Below are positions 17,732 to 24,774 of a DNA stretch of 64,000 bases, piece by piece (the stretch's first letter is position 1; every line of letters begins with the position of its first letter). The position numbers and the translations under genes were made by a program. The stretch spans positions 248,001 to 312,000 of the forward strand of contig NZ_BDCJ01000012.1 of NCBI RefSeq assembly GCF_001613445.1. Reading direction: 5' to 3'. The notes under the pieces are model-generated. The model saw only the letters and a program-made list of their open reading frames with translations, was not told the DNA's origin and ran no database searches. Origin of the DNA: Nocardia grenadensis NBRC 108939. Its GTDB lineage: Bacteria > Actinomycetota > Actinomycetes > Mycobacteriales > Mycobacteriaceae.

Positions 17732-18165
17732 TAGTCGTCGCGGATACTTCCGGACTCCTGGCTCTCTTCAACCGGTCCGACCCTGAACACTTCGCGGCCC
17801 GCCGCGCTGCTGATTCCGCCAGCGCCCTCGTCGTGAGTCCGCTCGCGCTGACAGAGGTACACCACGTGGCGAGTATCCGAGCCGAGCGCCGCGTAGCCGA
17901 CGGAATTCTGCGGCTGATAGCCGATCGCATAGCCGCGGGTCGTATCGTCGTGCCGGAGGTCGACGCCAGGGCGATCCGTACGGCTGTCGAGATCCGTGGA
18001 CACTACGCGGCGATGAACCTCGATCTGGTCGACGCGATGTGCGTATGTCTCGCGGAGGCGTTCGATACCGATGCGGTGCTCACTCTGGACCGCCGCGATT
18101 TCCGGGTGCTGCGACCGCTGACCGGGTACGCGGCCTTCAGGTTACTGCCCGATGACCTCCAGTAG
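17728..18165 (+). CDS. PIN-domain toxin (VapC-like ribonuclease)
   Basis: 145 residues with the acidic PIN triad: Asp in VVADTSGLLALFN at the N-terminus, Glu in LALTEVHHVAS, and Asp in MNLDLVDAMCVCLAEAF, then LTLDRRDFRVLR. These coordinate Mg/Mn for RNA cleavage. VapC-type toxins usually cut tRNA or the 23S sarcin-ricin loop when their antitoxin is degraded; the target cannot be read from sequence. The GTG start overlaps the antitoxin stop by 4 nt. It appears intact. Confidence 0.87.
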   Translation: MIVVADTSGLLALFNRSDPEHFAARRAADSASALVVSPLALTEVHHVASIRAERRVADGILRLIADRIAAGRIVVPEVDARAIRTAVEIRGHYAAMNLDLVDAMCVCLAEAFDTDAVLTLDRRDFRVLRPLTGYAAFRLLPDDLQ

Positions 18166-18252
18166 CCCCCTCTCCGACCGAACGACAACAGCCCGGTATA
18201 TGCAGCAATTTCGGTCAACCGGAACGCGGCCCGGCGCACATACAGTGGGGCA

Positions 18253-18774
18253 ATGCGCGAAACCCCCGAAGAACTGGCCGCACTGCAGACCCTGCTCGAC
18301 ACCTCTCTCTCGGGTGCCACAGGTCATCTCCGCTCGATCATCGCCACGGACCGCACCCTGACCGCTGCGCAGCTCACCTCGGTTCTCACCGGTATGTGCC
18401 TGCTCACGCTGTCCACGGTGACCGCCAAGGGCGAACCGCGGGTGAGCGGAGTCGACGGGCACTTCCTGCACGGCCGGTGGTACTTCGGCACCGCGCGCAC
18501 TGCCGCCAAGGCCCGTCACCTCACCGCCCGCCCGGCCGCGAGCGTCGCGCATATGCGCGGTGAGGGATTGGGTGTGTTCACGCACGGTACCGCCGAGATC
18601 TTGAACCCGGTGAGTGGCGAACCGGATGCCGAGTGGCCGGAACTGCTCGCCTACTTCCAGGATTTCTACGGCGTCGACGCGTTCGACTGGGACAACGACG
18701 TGGTGTTCTTCCGGCTGCGCCCGCACTGGACGACCGTCTACGCACCCGACTTCGCCGCGCTCACCGCGCAGTGA
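18253..18774 (+). CDS. PPOX-fold flavin/F420-dependent enzyme family protein
   Basis: 173 residues with the split-barrel core of the pyridoxamine 5'-phosphate oxidase family: CLLTLSTVTAKGEPRVSGVDG, WYFGTARTAAKARHLTARP and ASVAHMRGEGLGVFTHGTAEI. These proteins bind FMN, F420 or heme; the cofactor cannot be decided here. The ATG at 18253 follows TACAGT by 6 nt and lacks a ribosome site, so a leaderless start is likely. It stands alone, downstream of the toxin-antitoxin pair. Confidence 0.8.
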   Translation: MRETPEELAALQTLLDTSLSGATGHLRSIIATDRTLTAAQLTSVLTGMCLLTLSTVTAKGEPRVSGVDGHFLHGRWYFGTARTAAKARHLTARPAASVAHMRGEGLGVFTHGTAEILNPVSGEPDAEWPELLAYFQDFYGVDAFDWDNDVVFFRLRPHWTTVYAPDFAALTAQ

Positions 18775-18833
18775 TCACGGCGGCCCGGCCGTTCGGCGTC
18801 GGCCGGGCCGGGCAGTGGCCACGGGGAACGGTG

Positions 18834-19346
18834 TCAGGAAGCCGGGCTCGGTGCACTCGGTCGTCGCTCGGTGGACCGTCGGGTGACCGCGTCGGCCACC
18901 TCGTCGAGCGCGGCGCGGATCATCGCGCCGTAGGCGTCGTCGGGAAGGGCGTCCAGCCGTTCGCGTGCGGCCGCGAGCCGTTCTGCGGCGGCGTCCCACG
19001 ATCCGAGGCAGCGATAATTGTCGGCCAGGTTCAGGTGCAGCGACGGATAGAACCCCGCGACCTGCAAATTCGCATGGTGTCGCTGCACCCTGTCGTCGGA
19101 GAGGGCGTCGGCCGCGTCGAGGGCGCGAATATCCCAGGCCAACGCTTGGGCGGGATCGTCGTAGAGATCGGCCAGGTAGTGCGCGAGGGTGCAGCGGTGC
19201 AGGGGGTCGCCGGTGACGCCGATACCGTGCCAGAGCTCGCGGAGACGCTCGCGGGCGGCGGCAGTGTCCCCGGACCGGCCGAGTGTGACAGCCGCGGTGA
19301 TCGCGTTCATGGTGGCGTCGGAGGAGAGTTGGTCGGTGGTGGTCAT
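18834..19346 (-). CDS. Helical TPR-like protein coupled to the MerR-clamp regulator
   Basis: 170 residues, almost entirely helical, with TPR-like pairs such as ITAAVTLGRSGDTAAARERL, TLAHYLADLYDDPAQALAWD and LHLNLADNYRCLGSWDAAAE. Small residues and the A/L spacing fit tetratricopeptide-type repeats. There is no signal peptide or catalytic motif. The ATG overlaps the stop of the upstream MerR-clamp gene (ATGA), so the two should be made together and may interact. I do not recognise a characterised family; the pairing itself recurs in actinomycetes as far as I recall. Confidence 0.7.
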   Translation of the reverse strand: MTTTDQLSSDATMNAITAAVTLGRSGDTAAARERLRELWHGIGVTGDPLHRCTLAHYLADLYDDPAQALAWDIRALDAADALSDDRVQRHHANLQVAGFYPSLHLNLADNYRCLGSWDAAAERLAAARERLDALPDDAYGAMIRAALDEVADAVTRRSTERRPSAPSPAS

Positions 19347-20428
19347 CTCGGGGTTCCGTTCTCGTCGGCAACTGCGGGGTCGGCCGGCATGGCCAGGGTG
19401 GTGAGGTCGCCGTTGTCCGCGGACCGGACGACCATCGGATCGGTGCGGCCGCCGATATCCAGCCGCACATCGGGGCCGATGGCGGTGGCGACGGCCGGGT
19501 GCAGGATGGTGAACCCGAAGACGAGTTGGCTGTCGGGGCCGGTGACCCACGCGGACACTTCGGCCGGCGGCTCGCCTCCGGTGCCCGAGACGGTGAGGGT
19601 GCCCGCCGCGGTCGTCACCCACAGGTACCGGTCGCGCTGTTGTTCCAGCGCGCGCATCAGGTCGTGTTTGGCGACCACGGCGTGGGTGGGCGCCGCCGGC
19701 AGCGCGGCCAGCAGCCCGCGGTGGTCGGGAAACGGCTCGGCCAGCGTCCGGCAGCTGCGTACGGCGCCGTCGGTGGAGCGAAACCGGACGCTGTGTTCAC
19801 CGGCTTCTATATCGATGGAGTGGGTATTGCGGATCTCCGGCAGCGCCGCGCTCAGGTCGGCGCCGTCGACCGTGGCGGCCCATTCGGCGGATCCGGGCTG
19901 TTCGGGGACCAGCGTGCGGGTGGAGAGCCGGTAGCGGTCGGTGGCGGTGAGGGTGAGCGATTCGGGCGTCGCCTCGAGCCGCACCCCGGCCAGCACCGGC
20001 AGCTCGGGGTCGGTGCCGGTGGCGGCGAGTACCTGCTCGACCGCCGCCGCCAGCACCGGCCCCCGCACCGTCGCCACCCACCAACCGGAGGGTTCGCCGA
20101 GCGCGGCCTTGACCACTTCGGCGGTCCGCCGTGCCTGCCGGGTCCGCTGAAGCAACCCCGCCATATGGTCGTCGATGAGCCCGGCCGCGGTATGCGGGTC
20201 GCTGGCGAGCACGCGGGCGATCTCGTCCAGCGGCATTTCGATGGCGCGCAGGCGGCGGATGGTCACCGCGCGCTCGACCTGGGCGGGTGCGTAATAGCGG
20301 TATCCGGTGGTCGCGTCGACCCCGGCCGGTGCGAGCAGGCCGGAGTCGTCGTAGAAGCGCAGCGCGCTGGCCGTGATACCGCACGAGCGGGCGAACGCGC
20401 CGATGGTGATCAGGTCGGATTCGGGCAC
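19343..20428 (-). CDS. MerR-family regulator fused to a DNA polymerase III beta-clamp-like domain
   Basis: 361 residues. Residues 1-75 are a MerR DNA-binding domain (ITIGAFARSCGITASALRFY, TGYRYYAPAQVERAVTIRRL), followed by a dimerisation helix to about 115. Residues 125-360 resemble a sliding-clamp fold: GVRLEATPESLTLTATDRYR matches the DnaN core motif for strand pairs and the L-T-A-T-D-R-Y-R loop, and WVTTAAGTLTVSG recurs later. NCBI labels related proteins MerR or DNA polymerase III subunit beta family. The clamp part is too short to be a replicative clamp and probably acts as a ligand or protein sensor (inference). Starts at GTG 20428. Confidence 0.82.
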   Translation of the reverse strand: MPESDLITIGAFARSCGITASALRFYDDSGLLAPAGVDATTGYRYYAPAQVERAVTIRRLRAIEMPLDEIARVLASDPHTAAGLIDDHMAGLLQRTRQARRTAEVVKAALGEPSGWWVATVRGPVLAAAVEQVLAATGTDPELPVLAGVRLEATPESLTLTATDRYRLSTRTLVPEQPGSAEWAATVDGADLSAALPEIRNTHSIDIEAGEHSVRFRSTDGAVRSCRTLAEPFPDHRGLLAALPAAPTHAVVAKHDLMRALEQQRDRYLWVTTAAGTLTVSGTGGEPPAEVSAWVTGPDSQLVFGFTILHPAVATAIGPDVRLDIGGRTDPMVVRSADNGDLTTLAMPADPAVADENGTPR

Positions 20429-20434
20429 GCGCCC

Positions 20435-20465
20435 ATCATCGGGCTTCGAGCGACCTGAAGGTCAA
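20435..20465 (-). promoter_or_regulatory. MerR-type promoter of the clamp-fusion regulator
   Basis: On the minus strand TTGACC (20465-20460) and GATGAT (20440-20435) are separated by 19 nt, the overlong spacer typical of MerR-controlled promoters. The palindrome GACCTGAAGGTC (20452-20463) lies at the -35 side. The -10 ends 6 nt before the GTG start, so the mRNA would be leaderless. Autoregulation is inferred. Confidence 0.5.
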
Positions 20466-20577
20466 GTCCCGATCGCGTTGCCCGCTTCGAAGAGGCGCCG
20501 CGGCAGGGCTCGACACCGCCGCGGCCACCGGGAACAGCGAACCATGTGCCGGTCCCGATCCGGCGCAGCGACGCGGT

Positions 20578-21006
20578 TCACTGCCCTCGATAGGTCCCGA
20601 AGCTCCAGTAGTTGCCCTCCGGGTCGGCGACCGTGAACCCGCGCGACCCGTAGTCCTCGTCCTTCAACCCGGCGACGGTTTCCGCACCGGCCGCGGTGGC
20701 CCGCTCGTACAGCGCGTCCGGGTCGGCGCAGACCACGTAGATCGATTCGGTGCCCGGTACGCGCCGCTCCGGCAGTCCACCGCCCTTGTTCGCGGTGCCG
20801 AACATGATCCCGCCGCCTTCCGGCCAGCGCATTTCGGCGTGTTCGATTACCGACGGGTCCCCTTCGCGGGCGTACATGGCCGTCAGCTCGAAGCCGAACG
20901 CCCGGACCAGGAAGTCCGCGGTGCCGCGGGCATCGGTGAAGGCCAGGCACGGCCAGACGGCGGGTGCGGGTGTGGTGGTCGTGGTGGTTTTCTCGGTTGC
21001 GGTCAT
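20578..21006 (-). CDS. VOC/glyoxalase-family protein (PhnB-like)
   Basis: 142 residues with two beta-alpha-beta-beta-beta modules. WPCLAFTDARGTADFLVRAFGF marks the first, and SIYVVCADPDALYERATAAG followed by DYGSRGFTVADPEGNYWSFG the second. The pattern DPEGN.W is the hallmark C-terminal metal/ligand strand of VOC proteins. The substrate is unknown; members include resistance proteins and dioxygenase-like enzymes. The AraC gene upstream on the same strand ends 4 nt before this start, so the pair is an operon and AraC may control it. Confidence 0.82.
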   Translation of the reverse strand: MTATEKTTTTTTPAPAVWPCLAFTDARGTADFLVRAFGFELTAMYAREGDPSVIEHAEMRWPEGGGIMFGTANKGGGLPERRVPGTESIYVVCADPDALYERATAAGAETVAGLKDEDYGSRGFTVADPEGNYWSFGTYRGQ

Positions 21007-21010
21007 GGTT

Positions 21011-21853
21011 TCAGCCTGGCCCGCCGGTGATCTCCGGGTCTTGGACGGATGGAATCTCCTCGGCCAGCCACTGCGTGGGGCTGCATCCGGCCAGCCGGGC
21101 GAACTCCCGGTTGAGATGCGGCTGGTCGTAGTAGCCGCAGGTGGCGGCGACCTGGGCGATGGAGACGAACGACGGCGTGTGCAGCAGCATCTGTTTGGCC
21201 CGCTCGAATCGAGCCACCCGCCCGGCCACCTTCGGGCTCAACCCGAACTCGCTCGTGAAACGTTTGGTGAGGTACTGGCGGCTCCACCCGACCCGTTCGG
21301 CGAGCGGTTCCACACCCATCGTCCCGTGCGACCCCGTCACCGCCCGCCACGCCCAGCTCAGTTCCGGCACCACCGACCGTTCGGGGACCAGCAGCCGGGT
21401 GAGCACGCGGTCGCACGCCGCGAACCGCTGCGGCCAGCCCGGCTGCTCCTGGAGTTCCTCCCACAGTTGCCGTCCCGGCGCGCCGATGAGGTCGGCGAAC
21501 TCGATCGAGGTACTCCACAGTTCCGCCGCGGGCAGCCCGAACAGGGCCCGGCTGCCCAGCGGGGTGAGCTTGATGGCCACCCCCTCCTGGGTGCCGTCGT
21601 GCGCGATCATCGCCGGACCGTCCTGGAGTCCGCTGAGCACGCAGCGGTAGTCGTCCGGTGATTGGCGGGCATCGGTCTGGCTGATCACATCGATGTCGGG
21701 TCCGATGGCGACGATGAACGTCATATGTCGTGAGGGCAGCCCGCGGTGCAGACCTGCCTCGTATCCGGTCATCCGATATCCGATGTACCGGTCGATGAAG
21801 GCGGCCAGTGCGGGGGCCGGGTAGGCCGTCACCACCTGCGAGGTCGGCTTCAT
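21011..21853 (-). CDS. AraC-family transcriptional regulator
   Basis: 280 residues. The C-terminal AraC DNA-binding domain has two helix-turn-helices: VEPLAERVGWSRQYLTKRF and VSIAQVAATCGYYDQPHLNR (about residues 180-260). The N-terminal 150 residues resemble the DUF6597/AraC sensor type (RHMTFIVAIGPDIDVI, AIKLTPLGSRALFGLPA). ATG 21853 begins MKPTSQVV; an upstream in-frame extension is unlikely to be used. It probably regulates itself and the VOC gene 4 nt downstream. Its start codon overlaps, head to head, the ATG of a small plus-strand frame. Confidence 0.85.
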   Translation of the reverse strand: MKPTSQVVTAYPAPALAAFIDRYIGYRMTGYEAGLHRGLPSRHMTFIVAIGPDIDVISQTDARQSPDDYRCVLSGLQDGPAMIAHDGTQEGVAIKLTPLGSRALFGLPAAELWSTSIEFADLIGAPGRQLWEELQEQPGWPQRFAACDRVLTRLLVPERSVVPELSWAWRAVTGSHGTMGVEPLAERVGWSRQYLTKRFTSEFGLSPKVAGRVARFERAKQMLLHTPSFVSIAQVAATCGYYDQPHLNREFARLAGCSPTQWLAEEIPSVQDPEITGGPG

Positions 21854-22046
21854 GGACTCACGGTACGCCGACCTGCCGACATACTTCGCCGTCCGCGCCG
21901 TCCAGCACGAACGGGCCACCGAACTCCTCGACATCACCGGGCAGCCCGGCGACCACCTGAAGTTCGCCGCCTTCTCCGCCGCCCTCCGTGCCGGCGCCCG
22001 CGCGCACGCCCCGGCCGACCGTCACCCGCGGCACTCACCCGCGTAG
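21852..22046 (+). CDS. Possible small protein upstream of ychF
   Basis: A 64-codon frame with coding-like character: nearly every codon ends in G or C, and the sequence is plausible (YFAVRAVQHERATELLDITG, HLKFAAFSAALRAG). It fills most of the gap between araC and ychF and stops 12 nt before the ychF GTG. I do not recognise it. It has no convincing ribosome site, because the ATG lies against the araC start. It could be a chance frame in GC-rich DNA or a conserved leader gene of ychF. Confidence 0.35.
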   Translation: MDSRYADLPTYFAVRAVQHERATELLDITGQPGDHLKFAAFSAALRAGARAHAPADRHPRHSPA

Positions 22047-22058
22047 ACTGCTGTCCTC

Positions 22059-23138
22059 GTGAGTCTCACCCTCGGAATCGTCGGCCTGCCCAACGTCGGA
22101 AAATCGACGCTGTTCAATGCGCTGACCCGCAACGACGTGCTCGCCGCGAACTACCCGTTCGCGACCATCGAGCCCAATGTCGGTGTGGTTCCGCTGCCCG
22201 ATCCCCGCCTGGACAAGCTCGCCGAAATCTTCGACTCGGCCCGCACTGTCCCCGCGACGGTCTCCTTCGTCGATATCGCCGGCATCGTGAAGGGCGCCTC
22301 CGAGGGTGCCGGCCTCGGCAATAAATTCCTCGCCAACATCCGCGAAGCCGACGCCATCTGTCAGGTCGTCCGCGTCTTCGCCGACGACGATGTGGTGCAC
22401 GTCGACGGCCAGGTGAACCCGGCCTCCGATATCGAAGTCATCGAAACCGAACTGATCCTCGCCGACCTGCAGACCCTCGAGAAGGCCGTCGTCCGCCTGG
22501 AGAAGGAAGCCAAGGTCAAAAAGGACCGCAAGCCCTACGCCGACGCCGCCAAGCAGGCCCAGGAGATCCTCAACAGCGGCCGCACGCTGTTCGCGGCCGC
22601 GAAAGAAGTCGACGGGGAGCTGCTCAGGGAACTGTCCCTGCTCACCACGAAGCCGTTCCTGTATGTCTTCAACGCCGACGAGTCGGTGCTCAGCGACGAA
22701 GCCAGGGTCGCCGAACTGAAAGCCTCCGTGGCGCCGGCCGATTCGGTGTTCCTGGACGCCAAGGTCGAATCCGAGCTCCTCGAACTCGACGAGGAATCCG
22801 CCACCGAACTCCTGGAATCCATCGGCCAGGCCGAACCCGGCCTGCACGCACTGGCCCGGGCCGGGTTCCACACCCTCGGCCTGCAGACCTACCTCACCGC
22901 CGGCCCGAAAGAGTCCCGGGCGTGGACGATCCACCAGGGCGACACCGCGCCGAAGGCGGCCGGTGTCATCCACACCGATTTCGAGCGCGGCTTCATCAAG
23001 GCCGAAGTGGTGGCCTTCGACGACTTGGTCGAGGCAGGGTCCATGGCAGCGGCGAAGGCGGCGGGCAAGGTCCGGATGGAGGGCAAGGACTACGTCATGG
23101 CCGACGGCGACGTGGTCGAGTTCAGATTCAACGTGTGA
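22059..23138 (+). CDS. ychF: Redox-regulated ATPase/GTPase YchF (OLA1 family)
   Basis: 359 residues. The P-loop is GLPNVGKST (9-17), followed by FVDIAGIVKGASEGAGLGN (the DxxG region). NADE near 205 replaces the usual NKxD, which explains the ATP preference in this family. A helical insertion (KAKVKKDRKPYADAAKQA type) and a C-terminal TGS domain (TYLTAGPKESRAWTIHQG, FIKAEVVAFDDLVEAGSM) follow. YchF binds ribosomes and acts in stress responses. GTG start; TAGACT (22044-22049) is a nearby -10. The penultimate codons include the rare AGA where CGC is expected, and two degenerate copies of the gene's 3' end lie downstream. Confidence 0.95.
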   Translation: MSLTLGIVGLPNVGKSTLFNALTRNDVLAANYPFATIEPNVGVVPLPDPRLDKLAEIFDSARTVPATVSFVDIAGIVKGASEGAGLGNKFLANIREADAICQVVRVFADDDVVHVDGQVNPASDIEVIETELILADLQTLEKAVVRLEKEAKVKKDRKPYADAAKQAQEILNSGRTLFAAAKEVDGELLRELSLLTTKPFLYVFNADESVLSDEARVAELKASVAPADSVFLDAKVESELLELDEESATELLESIGQAEPGLHALARAGFHTLGLQTYLTAGPKESRAWTIHQGDTAPKAAGVIHTDFERGFIKAEVVAFDDLVEAGSMAAAKAAGKVRMEGKDYVMADGDVVEFRFNV

Positions 23139-23626
23139 GAAGTCTGGCAAAAGGCTGTCCGAACTGCGGCGGAGCGGGTTGGGCGGCCTTTACGGCCCGC
23201 GCAGAGCCCGCAGCGTGCCGGCTGAGTCCGGCCACGCGGGGGAGCGGTTACGCCGCTTCGTTGACCTGTGGCTGGGAATCGGCGGACTGGTCCGCGTATC
23301 CTGTGTGGCCTGCGCGATGATCTCCGTTGCCGACGCTCGGCGGCCCGGAGCGAATTGTTCCGCGACAGCTGCCAGGTCACGATTGGCCTGGGGAGCCCAA
23401 TCCGGCTCGGGCTCGTATGAGGTGGCTGCTTCCCACGGGCCGAATCCGTCGGCCAGCACGCTCTCTCTCGGGTCTGCACAAGATCTCTTGGCCATGGACC
23501 CCAGTGGGCGTAATGGAGCGGACTTGTGGCAGTAGCCCTGGTGCAGGGCCCGCAGGGCTCGGTGGCTTTGGTACTCATGCCCGAGTTGTAGTCCCGGTAC
23601 GGTTGGGTGGCCCTGTGACACCCGCT
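23139..23626. other. About 490 nt without a convincing gene
   Basis: Immediately follows the ychF stop. Several frames are open on both strands, the longest on the minus strand (about 23190-23651), but the codon bias is weak and I see no domain. It may be residue of an insertion at the ychF 3' end. Confidence 0.5.
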
Positions 23627-23629
23627 CGA

Positions 23630-23660
23630 TATATAATCGGTCATATAGCAAACGGGAGGG
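23630..23660 (+). promoter_or_regulatory. vapBC promoter with consensus -10 and inverted repeat
   Basis: A perfect TATAAT (23632-23637) sits within an inverted repeat TATAT (23630-23634) ... ATATA (23643-23647), which could be the antitoxin operator. GGGAGGGG follows at 23654-23661, 5 nt before the vapB ATG. The segment is strikingly AT-rich compared with its surroundings. Confidence 0.6.
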
Positions 23661-23666
23661 GTAATC

Positions 23667-23885
23667 ATGGCAGTCACCAGCGTCGACCTGGATCCGCAGC
23701 TCATCGAGCGTGCCCGAGCGCTCACGGGCGAGCGATCCAACCGAGCCGTCCTCGACCTCGCGTTGCGCCGGCTCATCGCCTCGAAGCAGAAGGGCGCGAT
23801 GATCGACGGTATCGCAGGACTGGCCGACCTCGACAACGAACTCGGCGCGCCGGTGGTCCCTCCTTGCGGGTCCCAGTCCTCGTGA
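23667..23885 (+). CDS. vapB: VapB-type antitoxin
   Basis: 72 residues. MAVTSVDLDPQLIERARAL and ERSNRAVLDLALRRLIAS match the short MazE/RHH-like N-terminus common to mycobacterial VapB proteins. A variable tail (GAMIDGIAGLADLDNEL) should wrap the toxin. A strong GGGAGGGG ribosome site and a consensus promoter lie directly upstream. The vapC GTG overlaps its stop codon. The pair sits inside the region bracketed by ychF and its 3'-end copies, consistent with a mobile toxin-antitoxin cassette. Confidence 0.85.
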   Translation: MAVTSVDLDPQLIERARALTGERSNRAVLDLALRRLIASKQKGAMIDGIAGLADLDNELGAPVVPPCGSQSS

Positions 23886-24295
23886 CCGACTACCTGGTCG
23901 ACAACTCGGTCTGGGCGAGGCTGGCCACTGGGGACCCGGGTATCACTGCGCGCCTGCGGCGTATCGAGCGAGCGCCGGCCGACCTGTTCGTCACCTGCCC
24001 GCCGCAGGTGCTCGAGTTCTGCCACAGCGCCCGGACGCCCGAAGAGCACGCGGACTACCGAGAGCAGATCTCCCTCGGGTTTCCGCTCGAGCATGCACCC
24101 GACGAATCGCTCGTGCTCGACATCCAGGCAGCACTATGGAACGCGGGGCTTGTCCGGGCGGCCGGCTCGCACGACATCCTCATCGCCGGCTACGCCATCG
24201 TGAACGATGCGACCGTGCTTGCCGCGGACCACGACTTCGAGCACATCGCGAGGGTGTCCGACCTGCAGTGCGAATATGTCGCACCTTCGCCATGA
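23882..24295 (+). CDS. vapC: VapC-type PIN-domain ribonuclease toxin
   Basis: 137 residues beginning TDYLVDNSVWARL. The PIN acidic residues are Asp in YLVDNS, Glu in QVLEFCHSAR, Asp in SHDILIAGYAI and Asp in AADHDFEHIA. This arrangement matches intact VapC toxins that cleave tRNA or rRNA in an Mg-dependent way. GTG start overlapping vapB by 4 nt. The gene ends 11 nt before a degenerate copy of the ychF 3' terminus. It appears functional: full length and no frameshift. Confidence 0.85.
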   Translation: MTDYLVDNSVWARLATGDPGITARLRRIERAPADLFVTCPPQVLEFCHSARTPEEHADYREQISLGFPLEHAPDESLVLDIQAALWNAGLVRAAGSHDILIAGYAIVNDATVLAADHDFEHIARVSDLQCEYVAPSP

Positions 24296-24306
24296 CGTTG
24301 CTCGGT

Positions 24307-24341
24307 GCCGAAACGCGGTCGAGTTCCGCTTCAACGTGTAG
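24307..24341 (+). repeat. Second copy of the ychF 3' terminus
   Basis: The sequence encodes V-E-F-R-F-N-V and stop, the exact C-terminus of YchF, using CGC for Arg and TAG as stop, where ychF itself has AGA and TGA. Similarity runs about 35 nt with one 4-nt gap. It follows vapC and is not part of any intact gene. Confidence 0.8.
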
Positions 24342-24485
24342 CTGCTCAGCCTCTGCGAAGAAGTAGGGCCGCGTTTGTAGCGCTGCTGGTGGAGACTCTG
24401 GTGAGCCCCTATCCGGGTGGGGGCTCGCCGTTTCGGCTGTACCGCCCCCGGCCGGTTCGGTCAGTGCGCTACGACCGTGCGAGCT

Positions 24486-24551
24486 GTGGTGGAAACCAAC
24501 GTGATCGGCGTCATCCGTGTCACCACCGCGATGTTGCCCCTGCTGCGCGGC
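24486..24551 (+). pseudogene. Short-chain dehydrogenase/reductase fragment
   Basis: About 22 codons read VVETNVIGVIRVTTAMLPLL, which matches the helix alpha-5 region of classical SDR enzymes (ETNVFGVIRVT.AMLPLLR). Neither the Rossmann Gly motif nor the YxxxK site is present nearby, so this is a small relic. Confidence 0.6.
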
Positions 24552-24763
24552 TGCCTGAGGAGCTTGCGGAAGTGCCGGGCGACCGGCGAAAACGATTCGC
24601 GAAGCACGAGGAGGTTCTGGGAGTCGCCCAGCACCTCGATCGCCGCATCGATTGCGCACCCTGATCGGGGCGGACCTCTCGCCAACCGGCCCGCCGAAGT
24701 GGTTGCAGTTGACGATCGCCCTACTATACGATGCCGCTGATTGCATTTTGCAACTACATGCAT
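24548..24763 (-). pseudogene. Truncated HxlR-family regulator
   Basis: The minus-strand reading contains GCAIDAAIEVLGDSQNLLVL then RESF and RHFRKLL. This is the N-terminal half of an HxlR winged helix (C-x-IxxAxxVLGDxWxLLVLR, then RxFxELLR), with the conserved Trp changed to Gln. After about 70 residues the similarity stops, where sequence from an SDR gene on the other strand begins, so the DNA-recognition part is lost. It is divergent from the DHFR-like gene, the usual place for an HxlR repressor. Confidence 0.6.
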
Positions 24764-24774
24764 TGGAGTCCGTT

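Larger units (their letters stand above)
24342..24774. other. Decayed stretch between the ychF-tail copy and the DHFR-like gene
   Basis: No intact gene. It contains a short-chain dehydrogenase fragment on the plus strand and an HxlR regulator remnant on the minus strand, listed separately. AT-rich TGCA repeats (24742-24763) just before the reductase gene could be an old HxlR operator, with TACTAT (24723-24728) as a weak -10. Confidence 0.5.

Noticed and set aside
23190..23651. Minus-strand frame of about 150 codons after ychF
   Set aside because: Weak codon bias, no recognisable motif, and it would overlap the vapBC promoter. Kept as an unassigned region.
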